64,000 nucleotides of DNA from Trichomonas vaginalis G3 (GCF_026262505.1 NC_067203.1:27199411-27263410); one strand, 5' to 3'; counted from the stretch's first letter, positions 19,871-29,536 are shown. Numbers and translations are program-made. Notes: a model not told the origin generated them from the letters alone.

Positions 19871-20719
19871 TTATATTTTTACCGTTCGATAGTAGTTGTA
19901 TATGAAACTAAGTTCTAAGTAAAACGCATGGTATAATGGAATTATTCTTTTTCTTCCATCTGTAGTAAACCTAACTTGAAAGTCTGAAATACTTCCACTT
20001 GGTGGTTCGTATAACTTTGTAGGTTTTTCGTAAAAGTCATTTGCCAAGCATAAGAAAGAGTTTTGGGCGCCAGAAAATGAAGCATGAACAATAATAGCAG
20101 CTGGGTCGAAAACATCTTTAAATAAATATGGTTCATCTCTTGCATATCGACTGTAAATATTTGCTAAAGGAAGTTCGACTTTCTGATTTAACATTCTTTG
20201 CAAATAATACCATGACATTGCAGTGAATTCTGTATATATTTGTTCGTCTTTCTTTGGATTGTCTTCGTAGATTTGAAATGACACTTGTGAATTTTGTTTG
20301 TCATATACAATTCTCACATAAAGTGTGCTCTCGGTATTTGCATATTCATCAGCATATTTTGCATAACATGAATTTATTTTATCTTCTATATTTTTTAACG
20401 CAGTCTGTAGAGAAGATGAAAGGTCAACTTGTATTAGCTCAATTTCTTCCCACATTTTTCGTTTCCCTTCAGATATATAATCTATATGAAACCTTACAAT
20501 AAATGGAAAACTTTTATCTTCTACAGACACAAACTTCATTCTACGAAAGCCAATAGCTTTTGTGACAGATGGGTTCTTAACCATCTTAATGGGTAGTCAA
20601 AACGATAGCCTTCATGCTTTACGGTCTCTGTCTCAAACTTTTGACCGACATTAGTAAAAAGTTCATCTAATGGTTTAGTTTGTAGCAACTCTTGAATTTT
20701 CTTTTTCTATTGGAAGCAT
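19871..20719 (-). pseudogene. Minor virion protein, HASFS/FYLELSF family, copy 1 (element A)
   Basis: A paralogue of the intact gene at 25345-26205. Both carry KAIGFRRxxF, then DP-x-HASFS, NSFLC, YEPPS, DFQV and close with FYLELSFIYNY. Element B has a more distant relative at 49705-50184. Presence in both element types and closeness to other virion genes suggest a conserved minor capsid or vertex protein, but I cannot name it. This copy is broken near its start. Confidence 0.5.
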
Positions 20720-20737
20720 ATTTTATCTAGAATAAAA

Positions 20738-22538
20738 ATGTCAAATGAAACAGCGTCTATGAGAGAAATACAACACAACCGACAACTCATTATGCAAGCT
20801 CTAAATAAGAACACAACAAACTTTTCAAACTATTCTAAGATATCTGAGTCATTGAAAGAAGGAAACTTAAAACTGACATTAAACCCAATGACAGATGAGT
20901 TTCTATTTCAAGACAATAAGAACCATACTGTCTGTATAAATCCAACAAAAGGAACTTTAAACGAGAAACCTATAAATGAACTTCTTTTGAAAGCAGATGT
21001 TGACAACAAAGCTGACAAAGAATATGTAGACGATGCAATAGCAAAAGAAGAAGAAAGAGCTAACAATGCTTATGCAACAAAAGAACATACTCATCCTGAA
21101 CTAGCAGACAAAACATATGTTGACAATAAAATGTCAAGTGAAGTGACAAGAGCTGAAAACGAATATTCTAAAAAGACTCATACACATTCTATATCTGAAA
21201 TAACAGACTTACAAGAAACCTTAAACAGGAAAAGTGACGTTGGACATACACATTCTATATCTGAAATAACAGACTTACAAGAAACCTTAAACAGGAAAAG
21301 TGCCGTTGGACATACACATACCATTGCAAATATTGCAAACTTACAAGAAACCTTAAACAGGAAAAGTGACGTTGGACATACACATACCATTGCAAATATT
21401 GCAAACTTACAAGAAACCTTAAACAGGAAAAGTGACGTTGGACATACACATACATCTTCTGAAATAACAGACTTAAACGTTAGCCTTGAAAATAAAGCAG
21501 ATAAAACATATGTCAATGAAATACCAAAGTTTAGTTGGAACAAAAAATATTGAAACTATTGTTGGTGACTTTTCTGTCAATGAAGAAAACAAATATTTTA
21601 GATGGCAGTTGGTACAGTCCTTAGAAAATGGTACACGGTATAAACTCATTCCGAAAAATAACAATGAAATGTATGTAAGCTATAAAAAGAACGATGGTAC
21701 ACAAGTTAAAGTTCCATTAGACAACAACTGCTACTTAAACTTATATGGAGACGAAACAAAAGAAATATTTAAGAGTTTATGAAATGGCAGATATGACATT
21801 GCCTGACCCAGCTCCAGCACCATACTATTATGACTATGGAGATGACAACAGAACACACATGTAGATGAACAAAAGCTAACATTATATTTAGATTTTTATA
21901 GATATAAAAGATATAATGCAATAGAAAAAACGAGAATAGTATACTATTATGAAGATGACAGAAATAAATATTATAGTCAAGATTTTACCTACCCTGAAAA
22001 CATAAGATTATATTATAAAAAATATTCTGACTTAAACCAGAAGAAACCTGAAATAGTTGCACTATATTTTAAGTTCAAAAGAGACAATCCTATAATATCT
22101 CATATGTTTGATTTAATGAACCCAGTAGGTTCTATTTATACATCTATGGAAGCAAGAGGTCCTCAAGTAATGTTTGGTGTTGGTGCATGGGAACAAATAG
22201 TCGACAGGTTTTTGTATTGTGCAAACTCTTCAAAGGAAACAGGTGGAAGTAAAACGATTTCAGGTGAAAACTTACCTGCGCACAGTCACTACATAGATTT
22301 AAGTACATCTCAAGCAGGTTGGCATAAGCATAGATATTGGGATTGGACAGGAATGACAAAAGGTAAAGGATATGATGTTAAAGACGACGTTAAGTTTGCT
22401 ATAAATTGTTACTGGAGTGACACTCAGGGAGAAGGAAACCATACACATTTCGTTTCAGGATATACGCAAACAACGGGACAAAGTAAAGAATATATGCCAC
22501 CTTACATGACAGTTTACGCATGGTATAGAATTGCTTAG
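20738..22538 (+). pseudogene. Phage-like tail fibre with collar-type tip (element A)
   Basis: The N-terminal part has tandem 18-21-residue units of the form GHTHSISEITDLQETLNRKS repeated five times, a classic phage fibre shaft repeat. The C-terminal 140 residues contain MNPVGSIYTSM, WEQIVDRFLY, LPAHSHYIDLS and GNHTHFVSGYTQ, the layout of phage collar/receptor-binding tips with His-x-His metal sites. The last two-thirds are nearly identical to the fibre of element B (50936-52705), while the shafts differ. Its role would be attachment to cells. It follows a start-proximal ATTTTATC-type stretch. It is broken (two or so breaks). Confidence 0.8.
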
Positions 22539-23494
22539 TCGTCATTTTCAACTTCTTTAGCATATTCGTCAGGAGTTGTCTTATATTTGTTAGGAACTGT
22601 CTTTGAAAGTATACCACCTTGAACTTTGACAAGTTTGAAACGAGGTCTGACAATAGTAGTTTTATCTTCTGCTTGCAGTGTGTACATTTTGCCATGTTTG
22701 CCTAAAACTTCATAATATTCTCTTGTATACTTTCTTCTATTTTTACGAACACGAATGCGAGTACCTGTCGAGTTCCCATTGTTGTCATAGTCAATAGTAT
22801 TTTCATATGGGTCGCGTTTAGGTATTTCTATTTTTACTTTGTCACCTTTCTGAAGTTTGAAGCCCGGCATTCTTTCTTGTTTGTCTCTTTTGACTAAACT
22901 ATTAAATATATAGTCTTTCTCTAAGTCGGGGTTTGTTTTCATTTCTTCGGGGGAGTGGTTTCCCAAACCTTTTTGTTTACGGTTATTGTAAATATTTAAA
23001 ACTTGTCTCATCTTTGCCATGGAGAAGTGTCTATATTTGTCGTCATATGACATTTCATCTACCTCACCACCTTGTGGTTGGTTTAAGTCTCTTAAGATTT
23101 TTATACAACTGTCAATGACACCAAGAGCAGAATGGTTTTGGTCGACAATGAAATATTGGTTTACATTTTTTGAACGCAGATAGTTTTTAATATCGTCTGA
23201 TTTGAAAGAACTTTCACAGTCAGATGTCAGTTTTGTTGGATGGTATTTGTCAACGAATATTGTCAAAGCTGCTAAGATATCTAAAATATTTTTGGACTGT
23301 AATGGTATGGCTTCACAGTATCTTGTGTTTTGACCGACAAATATTAGCCAGTATGGTGGTCCATCTTCTCTATACCTCGGAATGTTTTCCAAGATATCCA
23401 TAAACCAAGCATTTGGTGTTGAACTAAAGATTTTTATCATGAGTGCTTTTTTTGTTGCCTTAGAAACATAGGGGTCCTTGTTTGGATTCGTCAT
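22535..23494 (-). CDS. Retroviral-type (rve) integrase of Polintons, 319 aa (element A)
   Basis: An RNase H-fold integrase core spans about residues 25-165 with the expected order AWFMDILEN, LTSDCESSF and a downstream helix containing CIKILRDL. The C-terminal 120 residues are basic and include KLQKGDKVKIEIPK, the small SH3-like DNA-binding domain typical of these integrases. It would join the element's inverted ends to a new site with a short staggered cut. It is convergent with the fibre gene and divergent from the small virion protein at 23512 (17 bases apart). It looks whole. Confidence 0.8.
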   Translation of the reverse strand: MTNPNKDPYVSKATKKALMIKIFSSTPNAWFMDILENIPRYREDGPPYWLIFVGQNTRYCEAIPLQSKNILDILAALTIFVDKYHPTKLTSDCESSFKSDDIKNYLRSKNVNQYFIVDQNHSALGVIDSCIKILRDLNQPQGGEVDEMSYDDKYRHFSMAKMRQVLNIYNNRKQKGLGNHSPEEMKTNPDLEKDYIFNSLVKRDKQERMPGFKLQKGDKVKIEIPKRDPYENTIDYDNNGNSTGTRIRVRKNRRKYTREYYEVLGKHGKMYTLQAEDKTTIVRPRFKLVKVQGGILSKTVPNKYKTTPDEYAKEVENDD

Positions 23495-23511
23495 TTTTTA
23501 ACCCATAAGAA

Positions 23512-23913
23512 ATGGGTTTATTTGGCGCATTAGCAGGAGTTGCATCCAGATTTTTGCCCGCAGTGGGAACAATAGCCAGAGGTGTATTTGGAGTTGGAAG
23601 GAAGATTTTGAGTACATTAGGTATACTGAAAGAGAAAGCACAGCCTATTATACAAACTGTACAGAAAGGTTGGGATGTAGCACGAGATGCAGCAAATCTT
23701 ATTCCAAATCCTGAAACAAGAGGAAAAGTTCAAGGATGGATGGACAATGTAGGAAGACAAGCAGGAAACTACTATAACAAAGCAAATGACTACTATAACC
23801 AAGCAGGGCACTATATGGACCAAGGTGAAAGATTCTTTAACAGAGGATATAACCATGCACAACAGTGGGTAAACAACAACCAACCGCAACCGCCTCAAAC
23901 GTGGGGAATGTAA
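23512..23913 (+). CDS. Amphipathic minor virion protein, 133 aa (element A)
   Basis: Begins MGLFGALAGVASRFLPAVG, a glycine/alanine-rich amphipathic region of about 45 residues. A helical middle and a Tyr/Asn/Gln-rich tail with heptad-like YYNKANDYYNQAGHYMDQG follow. It is similar in layout to the proteins at 19627, 44958 and 45217-45432. A membrane-active internal capsid protein is the likely role, by analogy with adenovirus-type minor proteins; sequence homology to those is not shown. It shares a 17-base divergent promoter space with integrase. Confidence 0.5.
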   Translation: MGLFGALAGVASRFLPAVGTIARGVFGVGRKILSTLGILKEKAQPIIQTVQKGWDVARDAANLIPNPETRGKVQGWMDNVGRQAGNYYNKANDYYNQAGHYMDQGERFFNRGYNHAQQWVNNNQPQPPQTWGM

Positions 23914-23932
23914 ATTTTTTTACTGAGATGAA

Positions 23933-24085
23933 ATGAACAATACAGCATTGAGACAAATGGGCTCAAGATGGATTTGTCGGCTTCCAGCAGTTACACAACG
24001 TGTTTGTCAAGTTCTTCCTATACCTCAGGAAGTTTTAGACCGACTTAAAAAACAACAACAACCAGTTGAAAACAAACCAAACTAA
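23933..24085 (+). CDS. Small basic protein, 50 aa (element A)
   Basis: A short frame, MNNTALRQMGSRWICRLPAV at the start, with two Cys and a Gln/Pro-rich end. It is preceded by TTTTTTTACTGAGATGAA; the next gene at 24105 has the same leader almost base for base, which supports a real start. The function is not recognised. Confidence 0.5.
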   Translation: MNNTALRQMGSRWICRLPAVTQRVCQVLPIPQEVLDRLKKQQQPVENKPN

Positions 24086-24104
24086 AATTTTTTACTGAGA
24101 TGAA

Positions 24105-24688
24105 ATGACCGAAGAAGTTGAAACGGTAGATTTGACACCACAAACAAAAAGTTCAGAACCATTGTCAAACCTGTCAAAGAACTTACAGATGAAGAGAAAA
24201 ATTCAATAATAGAAAGTGCCAGGTCTGGAAATACAAACCCTAACTACAAAGTCACTTTTCATAGAAATGGAACGGCTAGTATCTCAAAAAAGAAACAGAC
24301 TCTCACAAATAAAATATTGAAGTCTGAAGGAGCTTTCGAGACAACAGATGGAAAAGTTTACTTCACTGACCAACAGTTCATTATAGAACATCTCATTGAC
24401 TTAGAGTCGAAATATTCTAAACTTTACAACAAACACAAAAAGTTGAAAGGAAAACAAAAACAAATGGCATATGATATTTACGAAGATGTTGACAACACAA
24501 CTGTTCCTGCAAGTGAAGTAAAGTCAGAGGAACCGAAAAGTGACGAAAAACCAATAGAAGAAGGTGAGCCAAAAACTGAAGATAAACCAAAACCAAAGTT
24601 TAGTCTCCAAACTAAACCAACTCAACCTTCATTAGCTGGTATGGGTTGGCGTCAAAGACTTATGGTAGCTGGTGGTTATGTTAAGTAA
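24105..24688 (+). pseudogene. Coiled-coil, acidic/proline-rich structural-type protein (element A)
   Basis: The start (MTEEVETVDLTPQTKSSE) follows the leader TTTTTTACTGAGATGAA. The middle holds a coiled coil (about LIDLESKYSKLYNKHKKLK). A run of Lys/Glu/Pro repeats (EEPKSDEKPIEEGEPK) and a short conserved-looking end (GMGWRQRLMVAGGYVK) follow. Such layouts occur in small virion or scaffold proteins of Polinton-like elements. No family is recognised. It has about one break. Confidence 0.45.
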
Positions 24689-24734
24689 AGGAAAAAACAT
24701 TTTTCAAAAAAAATATTTTTTTATTTTATTTGAA

Positions 24735-25319
24735 ATGTACGCTGAGTTTGTTGGAACAGACCGTTGGGAAACTTGTTTGTTAGATGAGAAATATGAAATT
24801 CACTGTTGTGAGTCATTTGAAGTCAGAAACAAAAAGACAAAAAGAGTTTTAAGCGGATGGGAGCGAAATGACGGATATGCTAATATGAAGATGAGTGGAA
24901 AAAACTATTTTAAACATGTTGTCATTGCAACTCATTTTATACCGAACCCTAACAATTTACCTTTTGTAGACCATATAAACCATATAAGAAACGACAATAG
25001 ACTTGAAAACTTGCGTTGGGTCACTTGTTCTGAAAACAATAAGAACATAGGCAAATTTCGAGATATTGTATTCGAATTTGTCGACGAACTAGAAGATGAA
25101 ACAATTGAAATTACAGACTATGGCGAGCATACGTTTGAGTTTTACTACTATAGCGAAGAACAAGACTCTTTCTACTTTTATACCGGCGTAAACTATAGGA
25201 AATTACAAGTATGTTTTACTAAGGCGGGCTATGCTCATGTAAACGCTAGAGATACAGATGGAAAATACGTTCAAATACATCTTAACAAATTCAAGAAGCT
25301 ATATGGCATACCATTTTAA
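24735..25319 (+). CDS. HNH homing-type endonuclease, 194 aa (element A)
   Basis: Residues about 50-95 read HVVIATHFIPNPNN, FVDHINHIRNDNRLENLRWV and ENNKN, which is the HNH_3 motif of phage and intron homing endonucleases (H...DHIN...N..NLRW). A NUMOD-like N-terminal region precedes it. The start at 24735 is chosen because TTATTTGAA lies before that ATG. It would nick or cut DNA at a target site. Stand-alone HNH genes spread within viral genomes. The frame is intact and flanked by virion genes. Confidence 0.75.
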   Translation: MYAEFVGTDRWETCLLDEKYEIHCCESFEVRNKKTKRVLSGWERNDGYANMKMSGKNYFKHVVIATHFIPNPNNLPFVDHINHIRNDNRLENLRWVTCSENNKNIGKFRDIVFEFVDELEDETIEITDYGEHTFEFYYYSEEQDSFYFYTGVNYRKLQVCFTKAGYAHVNARDTDGKYVQIHLNKFKKLYGIPF

Positions 25320-25344
25320 AACCATATATTTTTACATATATTAA

Positions 25345-26205
25345 ATGTTTCAGGTTGAAAAACAAAGAACAAAAGTAGCAGATACAAAACCGTTAGACTA
25401 TATCTTTACAAATGCCGGTAGAAATATTTCAGATGAAGAAATTTCATCCCGTTCATACAGGTTTGACTATCCAATTCGTTGGCTTCAAAGTCCTTCAGAT
25501 GCAAAGGCAATAGGATTTAGAAGAGTTTTGTTTTCAAAAAGAACTAACGCTTTTATGTTCGTAGTATATTTTCATGGGCAGTATGAAGGTTCTGATGGTC
25601 TAATAGACAAATTTGACGAAATGAGAATCTTTACAGTTCGTTCAGACGAAAGTCTTGAGAAAACTCTAAATGACTTTCAAACTCAAATGAACAAATATTA
25701 TTGGGAATTTCAAGAAAAATACGACTCTTTACTAAATGGAACATACTATCTGAAACTAGAATATGACAAGATGAACTCAACCGTTTCATTTCAAAGGATT
25801 GAAATTAACCCTCCAAGAGATACACAGTTTTTATTTTGGGAAGTAGACAAACGTTCTTGGGCACAATTTCTTCGGTTACTAAACCAGAACAAACCATTAC
25901 CACCAGATGGTCCATTTAAATTTATACGTCCACCAGCAGATTTGACAGTTTATAGAAACGTGTTTGACCCTCAAAATGTCATGTGTCATGCAAGTTTCAG
26001 TTCAAGCAACAATAGTTTTCTTTGTATCGGTAAGGACTTTTATGACCTTACCTCTAAATTCTACGAACCACCTAGTAACAGTTTCTCTGACTTTCAAGTT
26101 TGGTTCACAACAAACGGTGTGCAGCATATTATACCATTGTACTACGACTTTTATCTCGAATTGTCTTTCATATACAACTACGGAAAAGTGCTGAAAAAGT
26201 ATTGA
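25345..26205 (+). CDS. Minor virion protein, HASFS/FYLELSF family, copy 2 (286 aa, element A)
   Basis: The intact paralogue of 19871-20719. Landmarks: YRFDYPIRWLQ, AIGFRRVLFSK (about residues 45-75), VFDPQNVMCHASFSSSNNSF (about 205-225), FYEPPSNSFSDFQVWF (about 238-254) and the closing FYLELSFIYNYG. It is probably beta-rich. The family also appears in element B, so it belongs to the core gene set. A capsid vertex or minor coat role is likely but unproven. It is preceded by ATATATTTTTACATATATTAA, a good example of the element A promoter style. Confidence 0.55.
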   Translation: MFQVEKQRTKVADTKPLDYIFTNAGRNISDEEISSRSYRFDYPIRWLQSPSDAKAIGFRRVLFSKRTNAFMFVVYFHGQYEGSDGLIDKFDEMRIFTVRSDESLEKTLNDFQTQMNKYYWEFQEKYDSLLNGTYYLKLEYDKMNSTVSFQRIEINPPRDTQFLFWEVDKRSWAQFLRLLNQNKPLPPDGPFKFIRPPADLTVYRNVFDPQNVMCHASFSSSNNSFLCIGKDFYDLTSKFYEPPSNSFSDFQVWFTTNGVQHIIPLYYDFYLELSFIYNYGKVLKKY

Positions 26206-26210
26206 AAAAT

Positions 26211-26290
26211 AATGTTTAGGGTAGATGGGTATATCTAACCTCTTTTCTAACCTCTTTTCTACCCTCTTGAATTTTCATGAATTTCCTTAA
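26211..26290. repeat. Intergenic repeat, about 80 bp (copy 1)
   Basis: Begins AATGTTTAGGGTAGATGGG, contains two CTAACCTCTTTT units and ends near GAATTTTCATGAATTT. An almost identical block lies at 28019-28097. Both sit in front of KilA-N-zone material and may be shared terminator or regulatory modules. Confidence 0.75.
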
Positions 26291-26384
26291 GATAGAAAAA
26301 AATATATTTTAGTTTTATTTTTTTTAAGTTTGGTCATCCTTCACTGTATGACAAATATACTATATTTTACTTAAAAATATGCAA

Positions 26385-26466
26385 GCGGCTCATAGCTCAG
26401 TGGTATGGGCTACCTCGCTACAGACGTCGAAGACCTCGGTTCAAATCCCGATTCGCGCAGGTTTTT
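26385..26466 (+). tRNA. tRNA-like sequence with Pol III boxes (degenerate)
   Basis: TAGCTCAGTGG is a good A box and GGTTCAAATCC a good B box, spaced as in a tRNA. A T6 run that could end Pol III transcription follows at once. AGCTC/GGGCT makes a D stem. The acceptor and anticodon stems pair poorly, so a working aminoacyl-accepting tRNA is doubtful. It could be a decayed tRNA picked up by element A, or a non-coding RNA using an internal Pol III promoter. Confidence 0.5.
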
Positions 26467-26496
26467 TCCTTTTATGCAGTGAAATTTCATGTACAT

Positions 26497-26616
26497 AGGT
26501 TACTTTGGTGTTAGACCCTAGTGAAGAAAATAGAACGATATAAGTTTACATTTGTAAGGTTACTTTGGTGTTAGACCCTAGTGAAGAAAATAGAACGATA
26601 TAAGTTTACATTTGTA
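26497..26616. repeat. 60-bp tandem duplication
   Basis: Two copies (26497-26556 and 26557-26616) starting AGGTTACTTTGGTG, identical by eye. They lie between the tRNA-like gene and the minisatellite. Confidence 0.9.
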
Positions 26617-26623
26617 AAGTTGG

Positions 26624-26960
26624 ACGATAAAAATCTCTGCTACTAGCAGTACTGCTACTGTCAGTAAAAGTATTGCTACTGTCAGTAAAAGTACTGCTAC
26701 TGTCAGAAAAAGTACTGCTACTGTCAGTAAAAGTACTGCTAGTTGCAGTAAAAAGGAAAATTTGAGAGGGTTTTCGACGATAAAGTATTGCTACTGTCAG
26801 TAAAAGTACTGCTACTGTCAGTAAAAGTACTGCTACTGTCAGTAAAAGTACTGCTACTGTCAGTAAAAGTACTGCTACTGTCAGAAAAAGTACTGCTACT
26901 GTCAGTAAAAGTACTGCTACTGTCAGTAGCAGTACTGCTAGTAGCAGAGATTTTTATCGT
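26624..26960. repeat. 21-bp minisatellite bracketed by a 37-bp perfect inverted repeat
   Basis: The unit AGTAAAAGTACTGCTACTGTC repeats about a dozen times, broken once by a short spacer near 26755-26785. The whole block is closed by ACGATAAAAATCTCTGC... at 26624-26660 and its exact reverse complement at 26924-26960. It could fold as a giant hairpin or cruciform. Frames running through it are repeat artefacts. Confidence 0.9.
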
Positions 26961-27041
26961 TGTGGTCCGACGGTTAAGCCACAAACGAATGTCCGACGTC
27001 CCACCAAAAAATATTTTTTTATTTTTATTGTAAGAACAGAA

Positions 27042-27704
27042 ATGTCAGTCGAAGCAAAAACGTTCACGAACAAATCTAATGGCGAAACATTCACAAAAGG
27101 CACTTACAACGGTATTGAAGTCTTACGTAGAGACAAGGATGGTTATATAAATGCAACAAAGATGTGTCAGCAGTTTAGGAAAGACTTTAGAAGGTTGTTG
27201 GAAAATAAGTCCTGGGAAGAGTATTTTAAGGCATTTTGTGAAGAATATACCAACCCGCGGAAAACGGCGGGTTGCTTTTTATACAAAGTTCATGCAGGAA
27301 TTCCGGATGAAATCAAACAGGTTAGAGGAATGTATGTAGACCCAAGACTCGTAAACTATATTGCAATGTGGGCTTCTCCAAAATATTGTATAGCAGTTGG
27401 AAAAATTATGGACTCCATAGACAAGAAAGTTCATGAGAAGTTAGATGAAGAAGAACTTGAAGATACAGTAGAGAATGCAAAACCTTTGTTTGAAGAAGAA
27501 GTTAGAAAAATGCATGAAAAACAAATAGAACATGAACGTGAGATATGTTCTGGTTATAGAGATTCTCCATACGAACTAGACCAATGGGAACAAGAAGATT
27601 TAAAGAGAGAATTTAGAGAATATGAACTCGCTAAGATAACATTAGAAGCTGCAGAAAAGAAGTTAAAAGTTTGGGGTCGTTTTGTACAAAAATATTGTGA
27701 GTAA
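27042..27704 (+). CDS. KilA-N domain protein, 220 aa (element A)
   Basis: A KilA-N DNA-binding domain covers about residues 17-125. TYNGIEVLRRDKDGYINATK gives the usual start, and RLVNYIAMWASPKYCIAVGKIMD is the conserved end of the domain. A highly charged, helical C-terminal tail follows. KilA-N proteins are abundant in large DNA viruses and phages and are thought to bind DNA; their precise role is mostly unknown. The leader (ATATTTTTTTATTTTTATTG, then TAAGAACAGAA) is shared with the genes at 28156 and 29413, which suggests cassette duplication. The frame is whole. Confidence 0.8.
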   Translation: MSVEAKTFTNKSNGETFTKGTYNGIEVLRRDKDGYINATKMCQQFRKDFRRLLENKSWEEYFKAFCEEYTNPRKTAGCFLYKVHAGIPDEIKQVRGMYVDPRLVNYIAMWASPKYCIAVGKIMDSIDKKVHEKLDEEELEDTVENAKPLFEEEVRKMHEKQIEHEREICSGYRDSPYELDQWEQEDLKREFREYELAKITLEAAEKKLKVWGRFVQKYCE

Positions 27705-27730
27705 ATGAACCATTTTTTTTCGACAAAAAT

Positions 27731-28018
27731 AATGTTTATGTTAGAATGTTAGATCTAACATGTTTTCTAACCTCTTTTCTAACATGGTCTAAAACTCTCG
27801 AAAATCATGAATTTTACACCAAAAATAATGTTTATGTTAGAATGTTAGATCTAACATGTTTTCTAACCTCTTTTCTAACATGGTCTAAAACTCTCGAAAA
27901 TCATGAATTTTACACCAAAAATAATGTTTATGTTAGAATGTTAGATCTAACATGTTTTCTAACCTCTTTTCTAACATGGTCTAAAACTCTCGAAAATCAT
28001 GAATTTTACACCAAAAAT
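27731..28018. repeat. Three 96-bp tandem repeats
   Basis: Units start at 27731, 27827 and 27923. Each contains TGTTAGAATGTTAGATCTAA, several CTAAC/GTTAG motifs in both directions and TCATGAATTTT. The 96-bp period is a multiple of three, so an open frame runs through, but it is not a gene. The array lies between two KilA-N-zone genes. Confidence 0.9.
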
Positions 28019-28097
28019 AATGTTTAGGGTAGATGGGTATATCTAACCTCTTTTCTAACCTCTTTTCTACCCTCTTGAATTTTCATGAATTTTCCCG
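28019..28097. repeat. Intergenic repeat, about 80 bp (copy 2)
   Basis: Almost identical to 26211-26290 (AATGTTTAGGGTAGATGGG...). It continues directly from the 96-bp array. Confidence 0.75.
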
Positions 28098-28155
28098 AAA
28101 TAAAAAATAAAGTTAGTTTTTTTAAAAAAATATTTTTTATTTTTATTGTAAGAAC

Positions 28156-29070
28156 ATGTTAGCAACAACAGCACCAAACTCGTTAGTCATGAACCCAACT
28201 TCAATGTTAGTAGAGATGAAAAGCTTCATTCCTTCTTCATATACTTTCGAAACAAAAATCCAGAAGATAAAGCAAGAACTTCTCCAAGGAGATTTAGATT
28301 GCACTGCAAAAGATGAAACAGATGAAGAATATCTTTATGAAATGCAGGATATTATTGACCATCTACCTAAACTTCCTGAAATCCAACAACAAAAGCTTAC
28401 TATTCCAGAATTCGATGAAATAGAAGTCAAAGCAACTGACTCAGTAGAAATAAAGAAGTTCATACGAAAGGTAAATTATGAATTCCTTGGTTTTCATTGC
28501 AACCATAAGGTTATGGACAAAGATTGCGACATGGTATATAAGAACATCTCTGACCTTTACAAATCCGAAGAATTTAAGACCTACGACAACTTTGTTTCGT
28601 TAGTTGCAAAATGTGTTTGGGAAATAAGAGATAAAGATAGTAGGGGTAAGGTATGGAACGAACAAATAAAACCCGCTATGTTCGAGATGAAGAGAGCAAT
28701 TGACGCTTTAGTTGTTTTAGCAGGTAAGGTTTCAGAATATAACGCAAAAATGAACCCACAATGTTCTAAATGTAAAGCAGCAATGAGGAAATATAACTAC
28801 TCCGTCAAAGAGATAGAACGTATGCGAAACGACTATGCAGACTTAAAGAAAGAAGCAGAAAAGCCAGCAGAAGATAAAATGAACATGTTAGAATTTCTGA
28901 ACAAAAACTATCCAACCGCTAACGATTTCCTTCTTTCAGATGTCAAGAAGAAATATAAAGAAACCTTCGGCATTGTTAAAACATTCGATGTACTGACAGA
29001 AGAAATAGAAGCTACGAAATTGTTTAGAGTCATGAACCATCGCAACATATACCATGTAAAACGCTTGTAA
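28156..29070 (+). CDS. Unrecognised protein with CxxC motif, 304 aa (element A)
   Basis: A whole frame with a likely metal-binding pair CSKCKAAMRKY (about residue 204) and another Cys/His cluster HCNHKVMDKDC (about 115-125). A helical, charged segment (ERMRNDYADLKKEAEK) follows. The leader is nearly identical to that of the KilA-N gene at 27042, so the two share regulation. It belongs to the accessory zone of element A. No family is recognised; DNA or RNA binding is a guess from the Cys/His layout. Confidence 0.55.
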   Translation: MLATTAPNSLVMNPTSMLVEMKSFIPSSYTFETKIQKIKQELLQGDLDCTAKDETDEEYLYEMQDIIDHLPKLPEIQQQKLTIPEFDEIEVKATDSVEIKKFIRKVNYEFLGFHCNHKVMDKDCDMVYKNISDLYKSEEFKTYDNFVSLVAKCVWEIRDKDSRGKVWNEQIKPAMFEMKRAIDALVVLAGKVSEYNAKMNPQCSKCKAAMRKYNYSVKEIERMRNDYADLKKEAEKPAEDKMNMLEFLNKNYPTANDFLLSDVKKKYKETFGIVKTFDVLTEEIEATKLFRVMNHRNIYHVKRL

Positions 29071-29412
29071 ATAGTTATGTTAGAAAACATGTTAGAAAAC
29101 ATGTTAGATCTAACATTCTAACATAAATTATATTTTTGCCGAATTCTGAGTAAAATTCTGAGTAAAATATATTTTAGGGCTTGTGTCAAACCGTTGAGTT
29201 TTCACAAAATTTAAAAAATAACGTTTACCATGTGAAACGTTTATAAAATAACTGGGGTAGAAATGAGGGTAGAAAACGGGGTAGATATACCCTTCTACCC
29301 TAAAATATATTTTTGCTGAAAAATGACCAAATTTCATGAATTTCCTTAAGATAGAAAATAAAAGCTAGTTTTTTTAAAATATTTTTTTTTATTTTGTATG
29401 TAAGAACAGGAA

Positions 29413-29496
29413 ATGTCAAACACTGAGTTTGAAACAGTTAAAAAGATAGACAATAACACTAAATTGGTTAGAATAGGTGATTTAAACGTAAGATTC
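29413..29496 (+). pseudogene. Head of a KilA-N-type gene, upstream of the hairpin element
   Basis: Starts MSNTEFETVKKIDNNTKLVR and IGDLNVRF, the usual opening of viral BRO/KilA-N proteins, behind the shared leader with TATTTTGTATGTAAGAACAGG. The coding sequence then runs into the hairpin element at 29497. The matching C-terminal region lies beyond it at 30449-30987. It is described only as an insertion of one element into another. Confidence 0.55.
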
Positions 29497-29510
29497 TTAT
29501 ATACGAAAAA

Positions 29511-29536
29511 AAGAGATCTGACATTGTGTCAGATCT
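29511..29536. other. Hairpin GAGATCTGACA/TGTCAGATCTC
   Basis: An 11-bp perfect stem with a TTG loop, just inside the left end of the hairpin-array insertion. It probably belongs to its end structure. Confidence 0.7.

Noticed and set aside
21178-21543. 121-codon minus-strand frame with repeated CVCPTSLFLFK units
   Set aside because: Antisense shadow of the fibre shaft repeats.
26385-26466. A fully functional tRNA
   Set aside because: The boxes are good, but the acceptor and anticodon stems have several mismatches, so I list it only as tRNA-like.
26739-27033. Ser/Thr-rich or Leu/Val-rich frames over the 21-bp minisatellite
   Set aside because: The 21-bp period is a multiple of three and keeps both strands open; low-complexity output, not a protein.
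27746-28027. A 93-codon frame with three identical 32-residue units
   Set aside because: It is the direct translation of the 96-bp non-coding tandem repeat and has no promoter-like leader.
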